A stretch of DNA of 26,057 bases from MGR-bin208 sp043779285 (GCA_043779285.1 JAYWEL010000099.1:1-26057); one strand, 5' to 3'; positions 15,159 to 24,537 are shown, counted from the stretch's first letter. Numbers and translations are program-made. Notes: generated by a model not told the origin, from the letters alone.

Positions 15159-16013
15159 ATGAAACTGAAAATAGCCATAAAGAAATCGGGTCGTTTGTTC
15201 GACGATTCAATAAAGTTGTTAAAAGAATGTGGAATTGAATTCAGTAACGGAGTAAATAAGCTCCGGGCTGAAGCAACCAATTTTCCGTTGGAAGTACTTT
15301 TTCTGCGGGATGATGATATTCCCCGTTATGTTGCAGATGCAGTTGCCGACATTGGCATTGCCGGACAGAATGTAGTTGCCGAAAAAGCATTGATGGTTGA
15401 ACAGGTGATACTATTGGGTTTTGGTAAATGCCGTTTATCCATCGCTGTAAAAAAAGAGGAAAACTATACCGGGTCTTCCTGGCTTCAGCATAAAAAAATT
15501 GCAACCAGTTATCCGGTCATTTTACAGTCATTCCTCGATGAAAAAAAGATCCATGCCGAAATTCATGAGATCAGCGGTTCAGTAGAAATTGCTCCCGGTA
15601 TCGGGTTGGCTGAATGTGTTTGTGATTTGGTGAGTTCCGGAAGTACCTTGTTTTTAAATGGACTGGCAGAAGCGGAAACCATCATGTATTCGGAAGCAGT
15701 ATTGATCTCATCCCAAAATCTTGATTCGTTGAAACTAAACATATTGAAAAAATTAGTGTTTCGCATTAAGGCAGTTAAAAAAGCCAAACGAAATAAATAC
15801 ATCTTGCTCAATGCGCCGGACAAAAATCTGGAAGCTATCTGTAAAATTTTACCGGGCATGAAAAGTCCAACTATACTGCCTTTGGCAGAAGAGGGTTGGA
15901 GTTCGGTACACTCTGTTGTACAGGAAGATGATTTCTGGAACATTATTGAGGCTTTGAAAAATCAGGGTGCACAAGGTATCCTGGTAGTGCCAATAGAAAA
16001 AATGATTGTATGA
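15159..16013 (+). CDS. hisG: ATP phosphoribosyltransferase, long form
   Basis: A 284-residue enzyme for the first step of histidine synthesis: ATP plus PRPP gives phosphoribosyl-ATP. The PRPP-binding region is EISGSVEIAPGIG through DLVSSGSTL (137-164). Residues from about 208 form the C-terminal ACT-like regulatory domain, with GMKSPTILPLAEEGWSSVHSVV, which marks the homohexameric long form that binds histidine for feedback inhibition and needs no HisZ. It is the first gene after the attenuator, and its stop overlaps the hisD start in ATGA. So control acts at both transcription (leader) and enzyme (histidine) level. Confidence 0.97.
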   Translation: MKLKIAIKKSGRLFDDSIKLLKECGIEFSNGVNKLRAEATNFPLEVLFLRDDDIPRYVADAVADIGIAGQNVVAEKALMVEQVILLGFGKCRLSIAVKKEENYTGSSWLQHKKIATSYPVILQSFLDEKKIHAEIHEISGSVEIAPGIGLAECVCDLVSSGSTLFLNGLAEAETIMYSEAVLISSQNLDSLKLNILKKLVFRIKAVKKAKRNKYILLNAPDKNLEAICKILPGMKSPTILPLAEEGWSSVHSVVQEDDFWNIIEALKNQGAQGILVVPIEKMIV

Positions 16014-17296
16014 TAAGTATTGTAAAATATCCGGAGAAGGGAAGTTGGTCTGCCCTGTTAAAAAGGCCTGCACAGGATTATGGTCAGTTGATGAATGTTG
16101 TTGCTGAAATTATGAATGCCGTTAAACAAAACGGAGATGCAGCATTAAAGCAGTTTACAAAAAACTTTGATGGAGTCGATGTCGGGTCATTAACTATAGA
16201 ATCTTTAGAATGGAATGCAGCATCAACTATTTCGGATGAATTAAAAAAAGCCATCGATGAAGCCTATGAAAATATCTGGAAATTTCATGCACTGCAAAAA
16301 AGTCCGGAGATAAGTTGTGAAATAAAACCGGGTGTTTTTTGCTGGCAGAAGTCAGTACCGATTCAGCAAATTGGTTTGTACATTCCGGGGGGGACTGCAG
16401 CATTGTTTTCAACAGTTTTGATGCTGGGAATTCCGGCACAAATTGCCGGTTGCGAAAATGTAACTCTTTGTACACCTCCGGGAAAAGATGGCCTCGTTCA
16501 TCCCGCTATTCTTTATGCTGCAAAAAAATGTGGCATTGAAAATATAATAAAAGCCGGTGGAGCACAGGCTATTGCTGCTATGGCATTCGGAACAGAAACG
16601 ATTCAAAAGGTGGATAAGATTTTCGGTCCGGGAAATGCCTATGTTACCTGTGCAAAAATGATGGTACAGGAATTTGGCATTGCCATAGATATGCCTGCTG
16701 GTCCATCCGAATTATGCATTATTGCAGACGAAACAGGTGATTCAGAATTCATAGCTGCTGATTTATTGTCGCAAGCCGAGCATGGAGCCGATTCACAGGT
16801 AGTGTTAATCAGTAATCAGGAGAAGTTGTTGAAGCAGGTTGTAAAAGAACTGGAGAAGCAATTAAATGATTTACCACGAAAAAACATTGCAAAAATATCG
16901 TTGCAAAAAAGTTTAATGATTTTAGTGAATGATCTGGATGAAGGTATGGAACTGGTTAATACATATGCTCCTGAACATCTGATCATATGTAGTAAGGAGA
17001 ATGATCATCTTATTGCTCAGATAAAGAATGCCGGATCGGTATTCATTGGAAATTATTCTCCCGAAAGTGCCGGTGATTATGCTTCAGGAACTAATCATAC
17101 GTTGCCAACCAATGGCCATGCCCGTGCATACAGCGGTCTGTCATTAGATAGTTTTTGTAAAAAAATAACCTTTCAGGAAATTACACAAAGTGGGTTAGCA
17201 CAAATAGGAAATACCATTCAAACGATGGCCAGGGCAGAAGGTTTGGATGCACATGCCCGTGCAGTAGGAATCCGGTTAAAAAATATGCGTTCATGA
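16010..17296 (+). CDS. hisD: Histidinol dehydrogenase
   Basis: A 428-residue zinc enzyme for the last two steps of the pathway, oxidising L-histidinol via the aldehyde to L-histidine with two NAD. Recognisable segments are GLYIPGGTAALFSTVLMLGI, GGAQAIAAMAFGT, FGPGNAYV, SQAEHGADSQ (zinc and substrate ligands) and APEHL with the catalytic pair Glu322-His323. Length is standard. The start overlaps the hisG stop by four bases and its own stop overlaps hisC by four, so translation is probably coupled. Confidence 0.97.
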   Translation: MISIVKYPEKGSWSALLKRPAQDYGQLMNVVAEIMNAVKQNGDAALKQFTKNFDGVDVGSLTIESLEWNAASTISDELKKAIDEAYENIWKFHALQKSPEISCEIKPGVFCWQKSVPIQQIGLYIPGGTAALFSTVLMLGIPAQIAGCENVTLCTPPGKDGLVHPAILYAAKKCGIENIIKAGGAQAIAAMAFGTETIQKVDKIFGPGNAYVTCAKMMVQEFGIAIDMPAGPSELCIIADETGDSEFIAADLLSQAEHGADSQVVLISNQEKLLKQVVKELEKQLNDLPRKNIAKISLQKSLMILVNDLDEGMELVNTYAPEHLIICSKENDHLIAQIKNAGSVFIGNYSPESAGDYASGTNHTLPTNGHARAYSGLSLDSFCKKITFQEITQSGLAQIGNTIQTMARAEGLDAHARAVGIRLKNMRS

Positions 17297-18348
17297 AAAA
17301 ATTCAACCTCGACTTATTGATCAGGGAAAATATCCGGAGGATGAAACCCTATGCTTCTGCCCGATCGGAATTTGATGGGATGGCCAATGTATTTCTGGAC
17401 GCAAATGAAAACAGTTTGGGCTCTGCATCCAATAAACTCTACAACCGTTATCCCGATCCTCTTCAAAAAAAACTTCGGCAGAAAATTGCCGTATTGAAGA
17501 GTCTGGATCCATCTCAAATTTTTCTTGGTAACGGCAGCGATGAACCGATTGACTTATTGATTCGTACATGCTGCGATCCCGGACAGCATAATATCCTCAT
17601 CATGCCTCCCACATATGGTATGTACGAAGTGGCCGCAGCAATCAATAATGTGCAAATTTGTAAAGTGCCTTTGACCACTTCGTTTGAAATAGATACAAAG
17701 AAAGTACTGGATTCAGTTGATGAACAAACCCGGATTATTTTTATTTGTTCGCCCAATAATCCAACAGGGAATTTGATGGACAGAAAATCAGTCAAAGAAA
17801 TTTTAAATGCTTTCAGTGGTTTAGTGGTGGTAGACGAAGCTTACATTGATTTTTCATCCGGGAATAGTTTTCTTCCTGCGTTAAAGGATTTTCCAAATCT
17901 TATCGTGTTACAGACTTTTTCTAAAGCATGGGGATTGGCAGCATTACGATTAGGTATGGCTCTAGCTTCCGAAGAAATTATTAATTTGTTGAATAAAATA
18001 AAACCTCCCTATAATATTAATAACGCCACCGCCGAACTGGTATGTGATGCATTGGATGACAGGCTTTTTATTAACAAATCAGTTTCCCTGATAATTATTG
18101 AACGGTCCAGATTGACTAGACTTCTTTCAGCTTTAGATGAGGTTGAAAAAATATTTGAGTCAGATGCGAATTTTTTACTGGTAAAAGTAAAGCAGGCTGA
18201 TGCACTTTATCAATACCTCATAGGTCTGGGTATCATCGTCCGGAACAGAAACAATGAACTGCATTGTTCGGGTTGCTTACGAATTACTGTAGGAACAGCA
18301 GAAGAAAACGATCAGTTAATTAATGCAATAAAAAAATTCAAATCATGA
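17293..18348 (+). CDS. hisC: Histidinol-phosphate aminotransferase
   Basis: A 351-residue class I/II PLP enzyme converting imidazole-acetol phosphate and glutamate to histidinol phosphate and 2-oxoglutarate. The PLP lysine is Lys211 in TFSKAWGLAALRLG. Other landmarks are the N-terminal LDANEN, LGNGSDEPID, SPNNPTGN and VVDEAYIDF. It overlaps hisD and hisB by four bases on either side. The family also includes aromatic aminotransferases, but the operon settles the assignment. Confidence 0.97.
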   Translation: MKKFNLDLLIRENIRRMKPYASARSEFDGMANVFLDANENSLGSASNKLYNRYPDPLQKKLRQKIAVLKSLDPSQIFLGNGSDEPIDLLIRTCCDPGQHNILIMPPTYGMYEVAAAINNVQICKVPLTTSFEIDTKKVLDSVDEQTRIIFICSPNNPTGNLMDRKSVKEILNAFSGLVVVDEAYIDFSSGNSFLPALKDFPNLIVLQTFSKAWGLAALRLGMALASEEIINLLNKIKPPYNINNATAELVCDALDDRLFINKSVSLIIIERSRLTRLLSALDEVEKIFESDANFLLVKVKQADALYQYLIGLGIIVRNRNNELHCSGCLRITVGTAEENDQLINAIKKFKS

Positions 18349-19448
18349 AGAAAGTTTTATTCATAGACCGGGATGGTACCATCATCAAGGAACCTCCGGT
18401 TACTTTTCAGGTGAACGGGTTAGACCAACTGGAATTTTTACCATATGCCATCAGTAATCTGCGAAAAATTGCTGAAGAACTCGATTATGAGCTGGTCATC
18501 GTAACCAATCAGGATGGCTTGGGCACTTCATCAAATCCTTTAGAAAATTTTGAAAAAATTCAGGAGAAGATGCTCACTATATTGAAAAATGAAGGTGTTG
18601 AATTTGCCGCGATTCATATTGACAGTTCTTTTGAAAACGAGAATCTGCCAACCCGCAAACCGGGCATCGGCATGTTGCAAAAATATTTTTCTCCACCATA
18701 TGACCTGAAAAATTCAGTAGTCATTGGCGACCGGTTGACCGATGTACAACTGGCCATCAACCTGGGTTGCCACTCCGTTTTAATTCTGGATAGAGAAGTT
18801 GAATCAGACATAAAACCTGAATTAATTACAACCGATTGGAATCGTATTTATGAATGGTTGCGTAAGCCACCAAGGTCTGTAACCCACAACCGAATTACTT
18901 CAGAGACATCGATTCAAATACAATTGAACCTGGATGGAACTGGAAAATCAACCATCGAAACTGGGCTTGGATTTTTCAATCATATGCTCGAACAGATTTC
19001 GAAACATGGCAATGTAGATTTGATTGTTCAGACAAAAGGTGATCTGCACATTGATGAACACCATACGATTGAAGACACAGGCATTGCATTGGGTGAAGCT
19101 TTTAATAAAGCAATCGGTGATAAAAAGGGATTGGACAGATACGGATTCTTTTTACCCATGGACGATTGCCTGGCACAGGTGGCCATCGATTTTGGCGGAC
19201 GGAATTGGATTGAGTGGGATGTGAAATTTAACCGGGAGAAAATCGGGGATATGCCAACCGAAATGTTTTTTCATTTTTTTAAATCATTCAGCGATGCGGC
19301 CCGTTGTAATATCAATATTAAAGCCGAAGGCGAAAACGAACACCATAAAATAGAAGCCATCTTCAAGGCCTTTGCCAAAGCGGTAAAAATGGCCGTTGCC
19401 CGTACCGGAAACATGAATCAGATTCCATCAACAAAAGGAATATTATGA
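18345..19448 (+). CDS. hisB: Bifunctional histidinol-phosphatase / imidazoleglycerol-phosphate dehydratase
   Basis: A 367-residue fusion. Residues 1 to about 165 are a HAD phosphatase with Asp8 and Asp10 in FIDRDGT that removes phosphate from histidinol phosphate. Residues from about 178 are the dehydratase, with the duplicated manganese-binding motifs DEHHTIEDT and NEHHKIEAI, which converts imidazole-glycerol phosphate to imidazole-acetol phosphate. The E. coli phosphatase half has a cysteine/histidine zinc loop; the corresponding stretch here (HIDSSFENENLPTRKPG) has no cysteine, as I recall for other Bacteroidota HisB. It overlaps hisC and hisH by four bases. Confidence 0.96.
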   Translation: MKKVLFIDRDGTIIKEPPVTFQVNGLDQLEFLPYAISNLRKIAEELDYELVIVTNQDGLGTSSNPLENFEKIQEKMLTILKNEGVEFAAIHIDSSFENENLPTRKPGIGMLQKYFSPPYDLKNSVVIGDRLTDVQLAINLGCHSVLILDREVESDIKPELITTDWNRIYEWLRKPPRSVTHNRITSETSIQIQLNLDGTGKSTIETGLGFFNHMLEQISKHGNVDLIVQTKGDLHIDEHHTIEDTGIALGEAFNKAIGDKKGLDRYGFFLPMDDCLAQVAIDFGGRNWIEWDVKFNREKIGDMPTEMFFHFFKSFSDAARCNINIKAEGENEHHKIEAIFKAFAKAVKMAVARTGNMNQIPSTKGIL

Positions 19449-20029
19449 GCTATACAGCCATTGTAAAATATAATGCAGGCAATATCCGATCGGTAGAACT
19501 GGCCTTCGAACGATTGGGAAAAAAAGCAATCGTTACAGATGACGGGGAAACATTACGAAATGCAGACCGGGTGATATTTCCCGGTGTTGGTGAGGCATCA
19601 TCAGCAATGAATTATTTGCAGCTAAAAGGCCTGGATAAACTATTGCCAACATTGACACAACCGGTACTGGGAATTTGTCTGGGGATGCAATTGCTTTGTC
19701 AACATTCGGAAGAAGCAGATACCCAATGTCTGGGCGTCTTCGATCATGAAGTAAAAAAATTCATTGGTTCATCAAAAATTCCACATATGGGTTGGAATAC
19801 TATTGAGCAAACAGTGAAACCTTTATTTAATAGCATTACCGAAAATCCGTTCATGTATTTCGTGCATAGTTATTATGCCGATTTGGGTAAACAAACTGCG
19901 GCAGTAACGGATTATATCATTCCTTTCAGTGCAGCTTTGCAAAAAGATAATTTCTATGGAGTGCAGTTTCATCCGGAGAAATCGGGTGATTTAGGTGAAC
20001 AATTACTTAAAAACTTTTTAGCATTATGA
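19445..20029 (+). CDS. hisH: Imidazole glycerol phosphate synthase, glutamine amidotransferase subunit
   Basis: A 194-residue class I glutaminase that releases ammonia from glutamine and feeds it to HisF. The triad is Cys78 in GICLGMQLL, His176 and Glu178 in VQFHPEKSG. The N-terminus, VKYNAGNIRSVELAFERLG, is typical. It forms a heterodimer with HisF, whose gene lies one gene further down, with hisA between. Four-base overlaps with hisB and hisA. Confidence 0.97.
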   Translation: MSYTAIVKYNAGNIRSVELAFERLGKKAIVTDDGETLRNADRVIFPGVGEASSAMNYLQLKGLDKLLPTLTQPVLGICLGMQLLCQHSEEADTQCLGVFDHEVKKFIGSSKIPHMGWNTIEQTVKPLFNSITENPFMYFVHSYYADLGKQTAAVTDYIIPFSAALQKDNFYGVQFHPEKSGDLGEQLLKNFLAL

Positions 20030-20748
20030 TTGAGATTATTCCGGCCATCGATATAATCAATGGGTGCTGTGTACGGCTTACCAGGGGCGACTTTGATCGT
20101 AAAACAGTGTATAGTGATAAACCGGAAGATATAGCTAAAGGGTTTGAGGATGCCGGTATTAAGCGGCTGCATCTGGTAGATCTGGATGGAGCTAAAACCG
20201 GCAAACTGGTTAATTTGGATGTGCTGAAAAAAATTGTATTAACCACTTCACTGGATATTGATTTTGGTGGAGGAATTAAAACAACGGGGGATGTGAAAGA
20301 AGTTTTAGCTGCCGGGGCTAAATGGGCCACCATCGGGAGTATGGCTGTAAAACAATCCGAACTGTTTGCAGAATGGTTACAGCATTTCGGTGCTGAAAAA
20401 ATACTGCTTGGGGCCGATGTAAAAAATGAAATGCTCGTAATCAATGGCTGGTTGCAACAAACAGAAATAAATCTATTCGATTTTATTGAAGAGAAAATAA
20501 AAATGGGTGTGAAGCGATTGTTTTGTACAGATGTGGCTATGGATGGCTTACTGGAAGGACCTTCTGTTGATCTGTATAAAAAAATAAAAAAGCGTTTTCC
20601 TGATTTGTATCTGATAGCCAGTGGAGGTGTTTCGGGTATTGCTGATGTGGAAGCCCTGGAACAGGCCGGTTGCGAAGCTGTGATCATCGGCAAAGCAATT
20701 TATGAAGGAAGAATAACATTTACCGAACTGCAAAAATATTTGAACTGA
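20026..20748 (+). CDS. hisA: ProFAR isomerase
   Basis: A 240-residue (beta-alpha)8 barrel that isomerises N'-ProFAR to PRFAR. The catalytic aspartates are Asp9 in IPAIDI and Asp169 in TDVAMDG. Phosphate-binding loops are FGGGIKT (80-86) and ASGGVSG near the end. Its sequence relationship to HisF reflects the known duplication of the half-barrel. It overlaps hisH by four bases and hisF by one base (TGATG). Confidence 0.97.
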   Translation: MIEIIPAIDIINGCCVRLTRGDFDRKTVYSDKPEDIAKGFEDAGIKRLHLVDLDGAKTGKLVNLDVLKKIVLTTSLDIDFGGGIKTTGDVKEVLAAGAKWATIGSMAVKQSELFAEWLQHFGAEKILLGADVKNEMLVINGWLQQTEINLFDFIEEKIKMGVKRLFCTDVAMDGLLEGPSVDLYKKIKKRFPDLYLIASGGVSGIADVEALEQAGCEAVIIGKAIYEGRITFTELQKYLN

Positions 20749-21506
20749 TGGCTTTGGCAAAACGAATCATACCTTGTTTGGATGTGCGTGATGGAAAAAC
20801 GGTCAAGGGAATTCACTTTGAAAATATCCGTGAAGTGGGTGACCCGGTCGAGCTGGCTGCATTGTATGCAAAACAGGGAGCAGATGAATTGGTGTTTTTA
20901 GACATCACAGCAACCATTGAAAAGCGAAAAACATTTGCCAAACTGGTAGGAGAAATTGCACATCATATCAATATTCCGTTTACAGTGGGTGGTGGAATCA
21001 GCAGTGTACAGGATGTGGAATTATTATTGCACGCCGGTGCCGATAAGATTTCCGTTAACACATCTGCTGTAAAAAATCCCATCTTGCTCGATCAGTTGGC
21101 TGCATCATTTGGAAGCCAGTGTGTGGTATTGGCTGTAGATACCCGTTATGATAATGGGGAATGGGTTGTATATTTAAACGGTGGAAGAACCCCCACCGGA
21201 ATAAAAACCACCGATTGGGTGAAAGAGGCTGTTGGCCGTGGGGCAGGAGAAATTTTGCTGACTTCGATGAATCATGACGGAACAAAAAACGGATTTGCAT
21301 TGGAACTGACGGCAAGCATTTCGTCATCTGTACCGGTACCGGTAATAGCCAGTGGCGGTGCCGGAACGCTGGAACATTTCAAAGAAATTTTTACCAGCGG
21401 CAAAGCAGATGCCGCACTGGCTGCAAGTGTTTTTCATTATCGTGAAATAGAAATACCTTTTCTGAAAAATTATTTAAAGGATCAACAAATTCCCATACGA
21501 TTATGA
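20748..21506 (+). CDS. hisF: Imidazole glycerol phosphate synthase, cyclase subunit
   Basis: A 252-residue (beta-alpha)8 barrel that uses HisH-derived ammonia to turn PRFAR into imidazole glycerol phosphate and AICAR. Catalytic Asp12 (IPCLDVRDG) and Asp131 (LAVDTR) are present, along with TVGGGIS and ASGGAG phosphate loops and the SMNHDGTKNG strand end. Start codon overlaps the hisA stop by one base; stop overlaps hisIE by four. Confidence 0.97.
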   Translation: MALAKRIIPCLDVRDGKTVKGIHFENIREVGDPVELAALYAKQGADELVFLDITATIEKRKTFAKLVGEIAHHINIPFTVGGGISSVQDVELLLHAGADKISVNTSAVKNPILLDQLAASFGSQCVVLAVDTRYDNGEWVVYLNGGRTPTGIKTTDWVKEAVGRGAGEILLTSMNHDGTKNGFALELTASISSSVPVPVIASGGAGTLEHFKEIFTSGKADAALAASVFHYREIEIPFLKNYLKDQQIPIRL

Positions 21507-22102
21507 TACCGGATTTTTCTAAATACAACAACGGGTTAGTACCTGCAATCATACAGGATGATAAAACCAAAATTGTGTTGATGCTGGGCTATATGAATAA
21601 AGAAGCCTATGATGAAACACTAAAGCAAAAACAGGTTGTTTTTTTTAGCCGTTCCAAAAACCGACTCTGGAAAAAAGGGGAAACATCCGGAAATTTTCTA
21701 AATCTGGAATCGATAAAACTGGACTGTGATCAGGATTGTTTATTGGTAAAAGTGCAGCCTGTTGGACCGGTTTGCCATACAGGATCTGACACCTGTTTCA
21801 ATGAAAAAAACGAAAAGGGCGGTTTTCTTAATAAACTGGAAAATATTATTTCCAACCGCATTAAAAACCCCAATGAAGATTCTTATATAAGTAAACTCTA
21901 TCAGAAAGGCGTCAATAAAATTGCACAAAAAGTTGGTGAAGAAGCCGTCGAATTGGTGATTGAAGCTAAAGACCAGAACGATGAACTGTTCAAAGAAGAG
22001 GCCGCCGATCTGTTGTTTCATTATCTGATACTGTTACAAACAAGGGGGATGCGGCTTTCAGATATCAAGGGTGAATTGAAAAAGAGACATAATAAACGAT
22101 AA
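21503..22102 (+). CDS. hisI: Bifunctional phosphoribosyl-AMP cyclohydrolase / phosphoribosyl-ATP pyrophosphatase
   Basis: A 199-residue HisIE fusion for steps 2 and 3 of the pathway. The cyclohydrolase half (1 to about 105) shows SRSKNRLWKKGETSGN, the metal-binding DCDQD (74-78), and zinc ligands Cys91 and Cys98 with Cys75. The pyrophosphatase half (about 108-199) shows KVGEEAVELVIEAK and EEAADLLFHYLILL with its acidic metal-binding residues. It is the last gene of the operon. Only three bases separate its stop from the stop of the converging lipid kinase, and I see no terminator hairpin between them. Confidence 0.96.
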   Translation: MIPDFSKYNNGLVPAIIQDDKTKIVLMLGYMNKEAYDETLKQKQVVFFSRSKNRLWKKGETSGNFLNLESIKLDCDQDCLLVKVQPVGPVCHTGSDTCFNEKNEKGGFLNKLENIISNRIKNPNEDSYISKLYQKGVNKIAQKVGEEAVELVIEAKDQNDELFKEEAADLLFHYLILLQTRGMRLSDIKGELKKRHNKR

Positions 22103-22105
22103 TGC

Positions 22106-23011
22106 TTAACTGTATTTTCCAATAAGACGGAAAGCATGTTTTTCCACTTTGATATGTATACTTTCTGTCAATGCTGCAGGGTCACCATCTATATGCAACG
22201 GTGCCTTATTGATATTAATAATGGTTAACTGATCAGTCTGGAAATAAAGAATATTTTTATTCTTAAGGGTAGGAATATTTTTCTGGAGCTTGTTGAAGCC
22301 GGCAATCTGTTTCAGCATATTATATGCAAAACTGAATCGGTTTTGTTCGGGCAGAACAATGATATCCAACAATCCATCAAACAGACTGGCCAGGGGGGCA
22401 ATGGTCAGATGATTGCCAAACTGGTTGCTGTTGGCAATGCTGATAAAATAAGCACGGGTTTCCAATTCTATTTCAGCAATCTGTAATTTGAAAGAATAAG
22501 TTTTCCCTTTCAGGAAATTAAGGATCGTTTTAACCAAGTAAGTGAAAAATCCCCTTCTTTTCTGATTGGCAAAATCATGAGCCACCTGTGCATCAAACCC
22601 AAATCCGCTAAGCATACATGAAAAAGTATTGTTCACATAAAATCCATCAGTAGGTTTTGATTTGCCGGTGAAAATAAGTTGCAATGCTTTTTCTGGATTG
22701 GTCGGAATGCCTGCTGCCAAAGCAAGTCCGTTGCCCGAGCCGCAAGGTATGATACCGAAGTTTACTCCGGTCATTTTTAAACTTCCAACAACCTGGCTAA
22801 CTGTACCATCACCACCGGCTATAATGATATCTGTAATTTTCTGATCCTCTATTGCCGGAATCAAATGATTGTAGCCGCCACCGTCAACCGATGGCAATAT
22901 TTGAAAAGCAAAGCCTGCTTTTTTTGTTTTTTCTTCAATGAGTTTTTGAAGTCCGTTTTTTTTACGGGTACCTGATATGGGGTTGATGATATAAAGAATA
23001 TTCCTGTTCAT
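22106..23011 (-). CDS. Diacylglycerol kinase family lipid kinase (YegS/DagK-like)
   Basis: A 301-residue ATP-dependent lipid kinase. The catalytic domain has NPISGTRK (10-17), the nucleotide motif GGDGT (66-70) and PCGSGNGLA (89-97). The C-terminal beta domain ends in LHIDGDPA. Characterised relatives phosphorylate diacylglycerol or other lipids; the exact substrate is uncertain. It is the last gene of a minus-strand group with the secreted protein (6 bases upstream) and the FabH-type synthase, suggesting a lipid-related unit. It converges on hisIE with a three-base gap. Confidence 0.9.
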   Translation of the reverse strand: MNRNILYIINPISGTRKKNGLQKLIEEKTKKAGFAFQILPSVDGGGYNHLIPAIEDQKITDIIIAGGDGTVSQVVGSLKMTGVNFGIIPCGSGNGLALAAGIPTNPEKALQLIFTGKSKPTDGFYVNNTFSCMLSGFGFDAQVAHDFANQKRRGFFTYLVKTILNFLKGKTYSFKLQIAEIELETRAYFISIANSNQFGNHLTIAPLASLFDGLLDIIVLPEQNRFSFAYNMLKQIAGFNKLQKNIPTLKNKNILYFQTDQLTIININKAPLHIDGDPAALTESIHIKVEKHAFRLIGKYS

Positions 23012-23017
23012 TCGCTG

Positions 23018-23443
23018 TTACTTCAGTTCAATTGTACACAAATGTACTCTGCGAATGCGGATTCGGGCAGCCAAATCCGGATCATTGGGTAATGACCAAC
23101 TGTAAATATGAAGTGTTGTACTTTTTTTAAATAAATCTTTTAATACAGCATTTGAAACTTTAAGTATCCGCAGGCTTTTTCTTTGCAGTAATTCATTGTC
23201 ATGATTGTCAAACACAGCAATGAACCTGCCCCAGTCTTTTTGAGGCTCTTTTTCAATATACGTGATTACCAATTCACCCGACATTTTTAAAGAGGCTGCT
23301 GATATGGAAATACTGTTTTTCGATTTGCTTTCATCGGTGCCCGTTAAAAATTCTGTTTTGTTATGATATACCTTCCAACTGTCCTGTGCATTCAGCATGA
23401 TAACAGCATTTAGTAGTAGCGATAAAAACAAGACATTTTTCAT
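23018..23443 (-). CDS. Small secreted protein of unknown function
   Basis: A 141-residue protein with a clear signal peptide: MKN, a hydrophobic core LFLSLLLNAVIMLNA, and likely cleavage near residue 20 before QDSWKV. The mature part of about 120 residues is predicted mostly beta, with WKVYHNKTEF, a charged middle (PQKDWGRFIAVFDN) and a basic end PDLAARIRIRRVHLCTIELK. I recognise it as one of a set of uncharacterised Bacteroidota exported proteins with this conserved ending but know no function. No lipobox cysteine is present. It is 6 bases upstream of the lipid kinase and 44 bases downstream of the ketoacyl synthase. Confidence 0.75.
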   Translation of the reverse strand: MKNVLFLSLLLNAVIMLNAQDSWKVYHNKTEFLTGTDESKSKNSISISAASLKMSGELVITYIEKEPQKDWGRFIAVFDNHDNELLQRKSLRILKVSNAVLKDLFKKSTTLHIYSWSLPNDPDLAARIRIRRVHLCTIELK

Positions 23444-23487
23444 GATTGTTTATTTCAACGAACTATTAATTCCAGGCTCAATATTAT

Positions 23488-24537
23488 TTACCAGCGTAGC
23501 AATGCACTGGCCCAGGTAAATCCGCTGCCGAAAGCTGCCAGGCAGACAAGGTCTCCTTCTTTTACTTTTCCCTGTTCCCAAGCTTCGCCTAATGCAATAG
23601 GAATAGAAGCTGCCGTAGTATTGCCGTACTTCTGAATATTATTATAAACCTGGTCATCTCTCAGTTTAAGTCTTTGCTGAACAAATTGAGCGATGCGCAG
23701 ATTGGCCTGATGCGGAACTAAAAGCGATAGGTCTTTAGTAGTCAATCCATTTTTATTCAATGCCTCCATAATTACTTCGGGGAATTTTACCACCGCTTTT
23801 TTAAAAACCGCAGGTCCATCCATCTGTGGATAAAGCATGGCATTGTCCAGCATATCCTGGCTAACAAACATATCGCCATATTCCACATCCTTGAACTTGG
23901 GTCCGTTTTCGCCATACCAGTAATTGCCGTGTGCACCCGGATTGATCAGCGCTAAAACTTCTGCACTTTCTCCATCGCTGTGTAAATGTGTACTCAAAAT
24001 TCCCTGGCCTTCTTTTTCTGTCGGTTGCAGAACAACAGCTCCGGCACCATCACCAAAAATTACACTCACATTTCTGCCACGTGTGGTAAAATCTAATCCG
24101 AAGGAATGTTTCTCAGAACCAACCAGTAAAATATTTTTATACATGCCGCTACGGATGAACTGGTCGGCGATACTTAAACCATACACAAAGCCGGAACATT
24201 GGTTACGGATATCCAACGCTCCAATCTCATTCATTTTCATTTCACGTTGCAACAATACACCACAACCAGGAAAATAATAGTCGGGACTAAGAGTTGCAAA
24301 TATGATGAAGTCAATATCTTTTTCGGTGACGCTGGCTCTTTCCATAGCCACTTTAGCAGCTTTAACGCCCATAGTGGTAGTGTTTTCGCCATATCTTTTT
24401 GCATAGCGTCGTTCTTTAATGCCGGTACGTTCCTGGATCCATTCATCGCTGGTATCCATATACTTGGTCAGGTCGTTATTGGTAATAACTGTTTCTGGAA
24501 CATAATATCCAATTCCGGCAATTTTAGATGTAGGCAT
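23488..24537 (-). CDS. fabH: 3-oxoacyl-ACP synthase III (FabH-type)
   Basis: A 349-residue thiolase-fold enzyme that condenses an acyl-CoA with malonyl-ACP to start fatty-acid synthesis. The catalytic triad is Cys114 in IRNQCSGF, His276 in VPHQANLR and Asn306 in KYGNTTAAS. The N-terminus AGIGYYVPETVITNNDL and TSDEWIQERTGIKERR are typical of KAS III. It is slightly longer than E. coli FabH (317) and stands apart from other fab genes. Bacteroidota often have several FabH paralogs, so a specialised role in making unusual starters or secondary lipids is possible. Likely first gene of an operon with the secreted protein and lipid kinase. Confidence 0.9.
   Translation of the reverse strand: MPTSKIAGIGYYVPETVITNNDLTKYMDTSDEWIQERTGIKERRYAKRYGENTTTMGVKAAKVAMERASVTEKDIDFIIFATLSPDYYFPGCGVLLQREMKMNEIGALDIRNQCSGFVYGLSIADQFIRSGMYKNILLVGSEKHSFGLDFTTRGRNVSVIFGDGAGAVVLQPTEKEGQGILSTHLHSDGESAEVLALINPGAHGNYWYGENGPKFKDVEYGDMFVSQDMLDNAMLYPQMDGPAVFKKAVVKFPEVIMEALNKNGLTTKDLSLLVPHQANLRIAQFVQQRLKLRDDQVYNNIQKYGNTTAASIPIALGEAWEQGKVKEGDLVCLAAFGSGFTWASALLRW

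Noticed and set aside
18345..18850. Defective phosphatase half of HisB because the E. coli zinc-loop cysteines are missing
   Set aside because: The DxD motif is intact, and other Bacteroidota HisB proteins, as far as I recall, also lack the cysteines, so this is a lineage feature rather than damage.
20007..20693. 228-residue open frame on the minus strand opposite hisA
   Set aside because: It is entirely antisense to a well-supported hisA, has low-complexity Ser/Ile/Pro-rich translation and no recognisable motif.
22101..22108. Terminator between hisIE and the lipid kinase
   Set aside because: Only three bases separate the stop codons and no hairpin with a T run is visible nearby.
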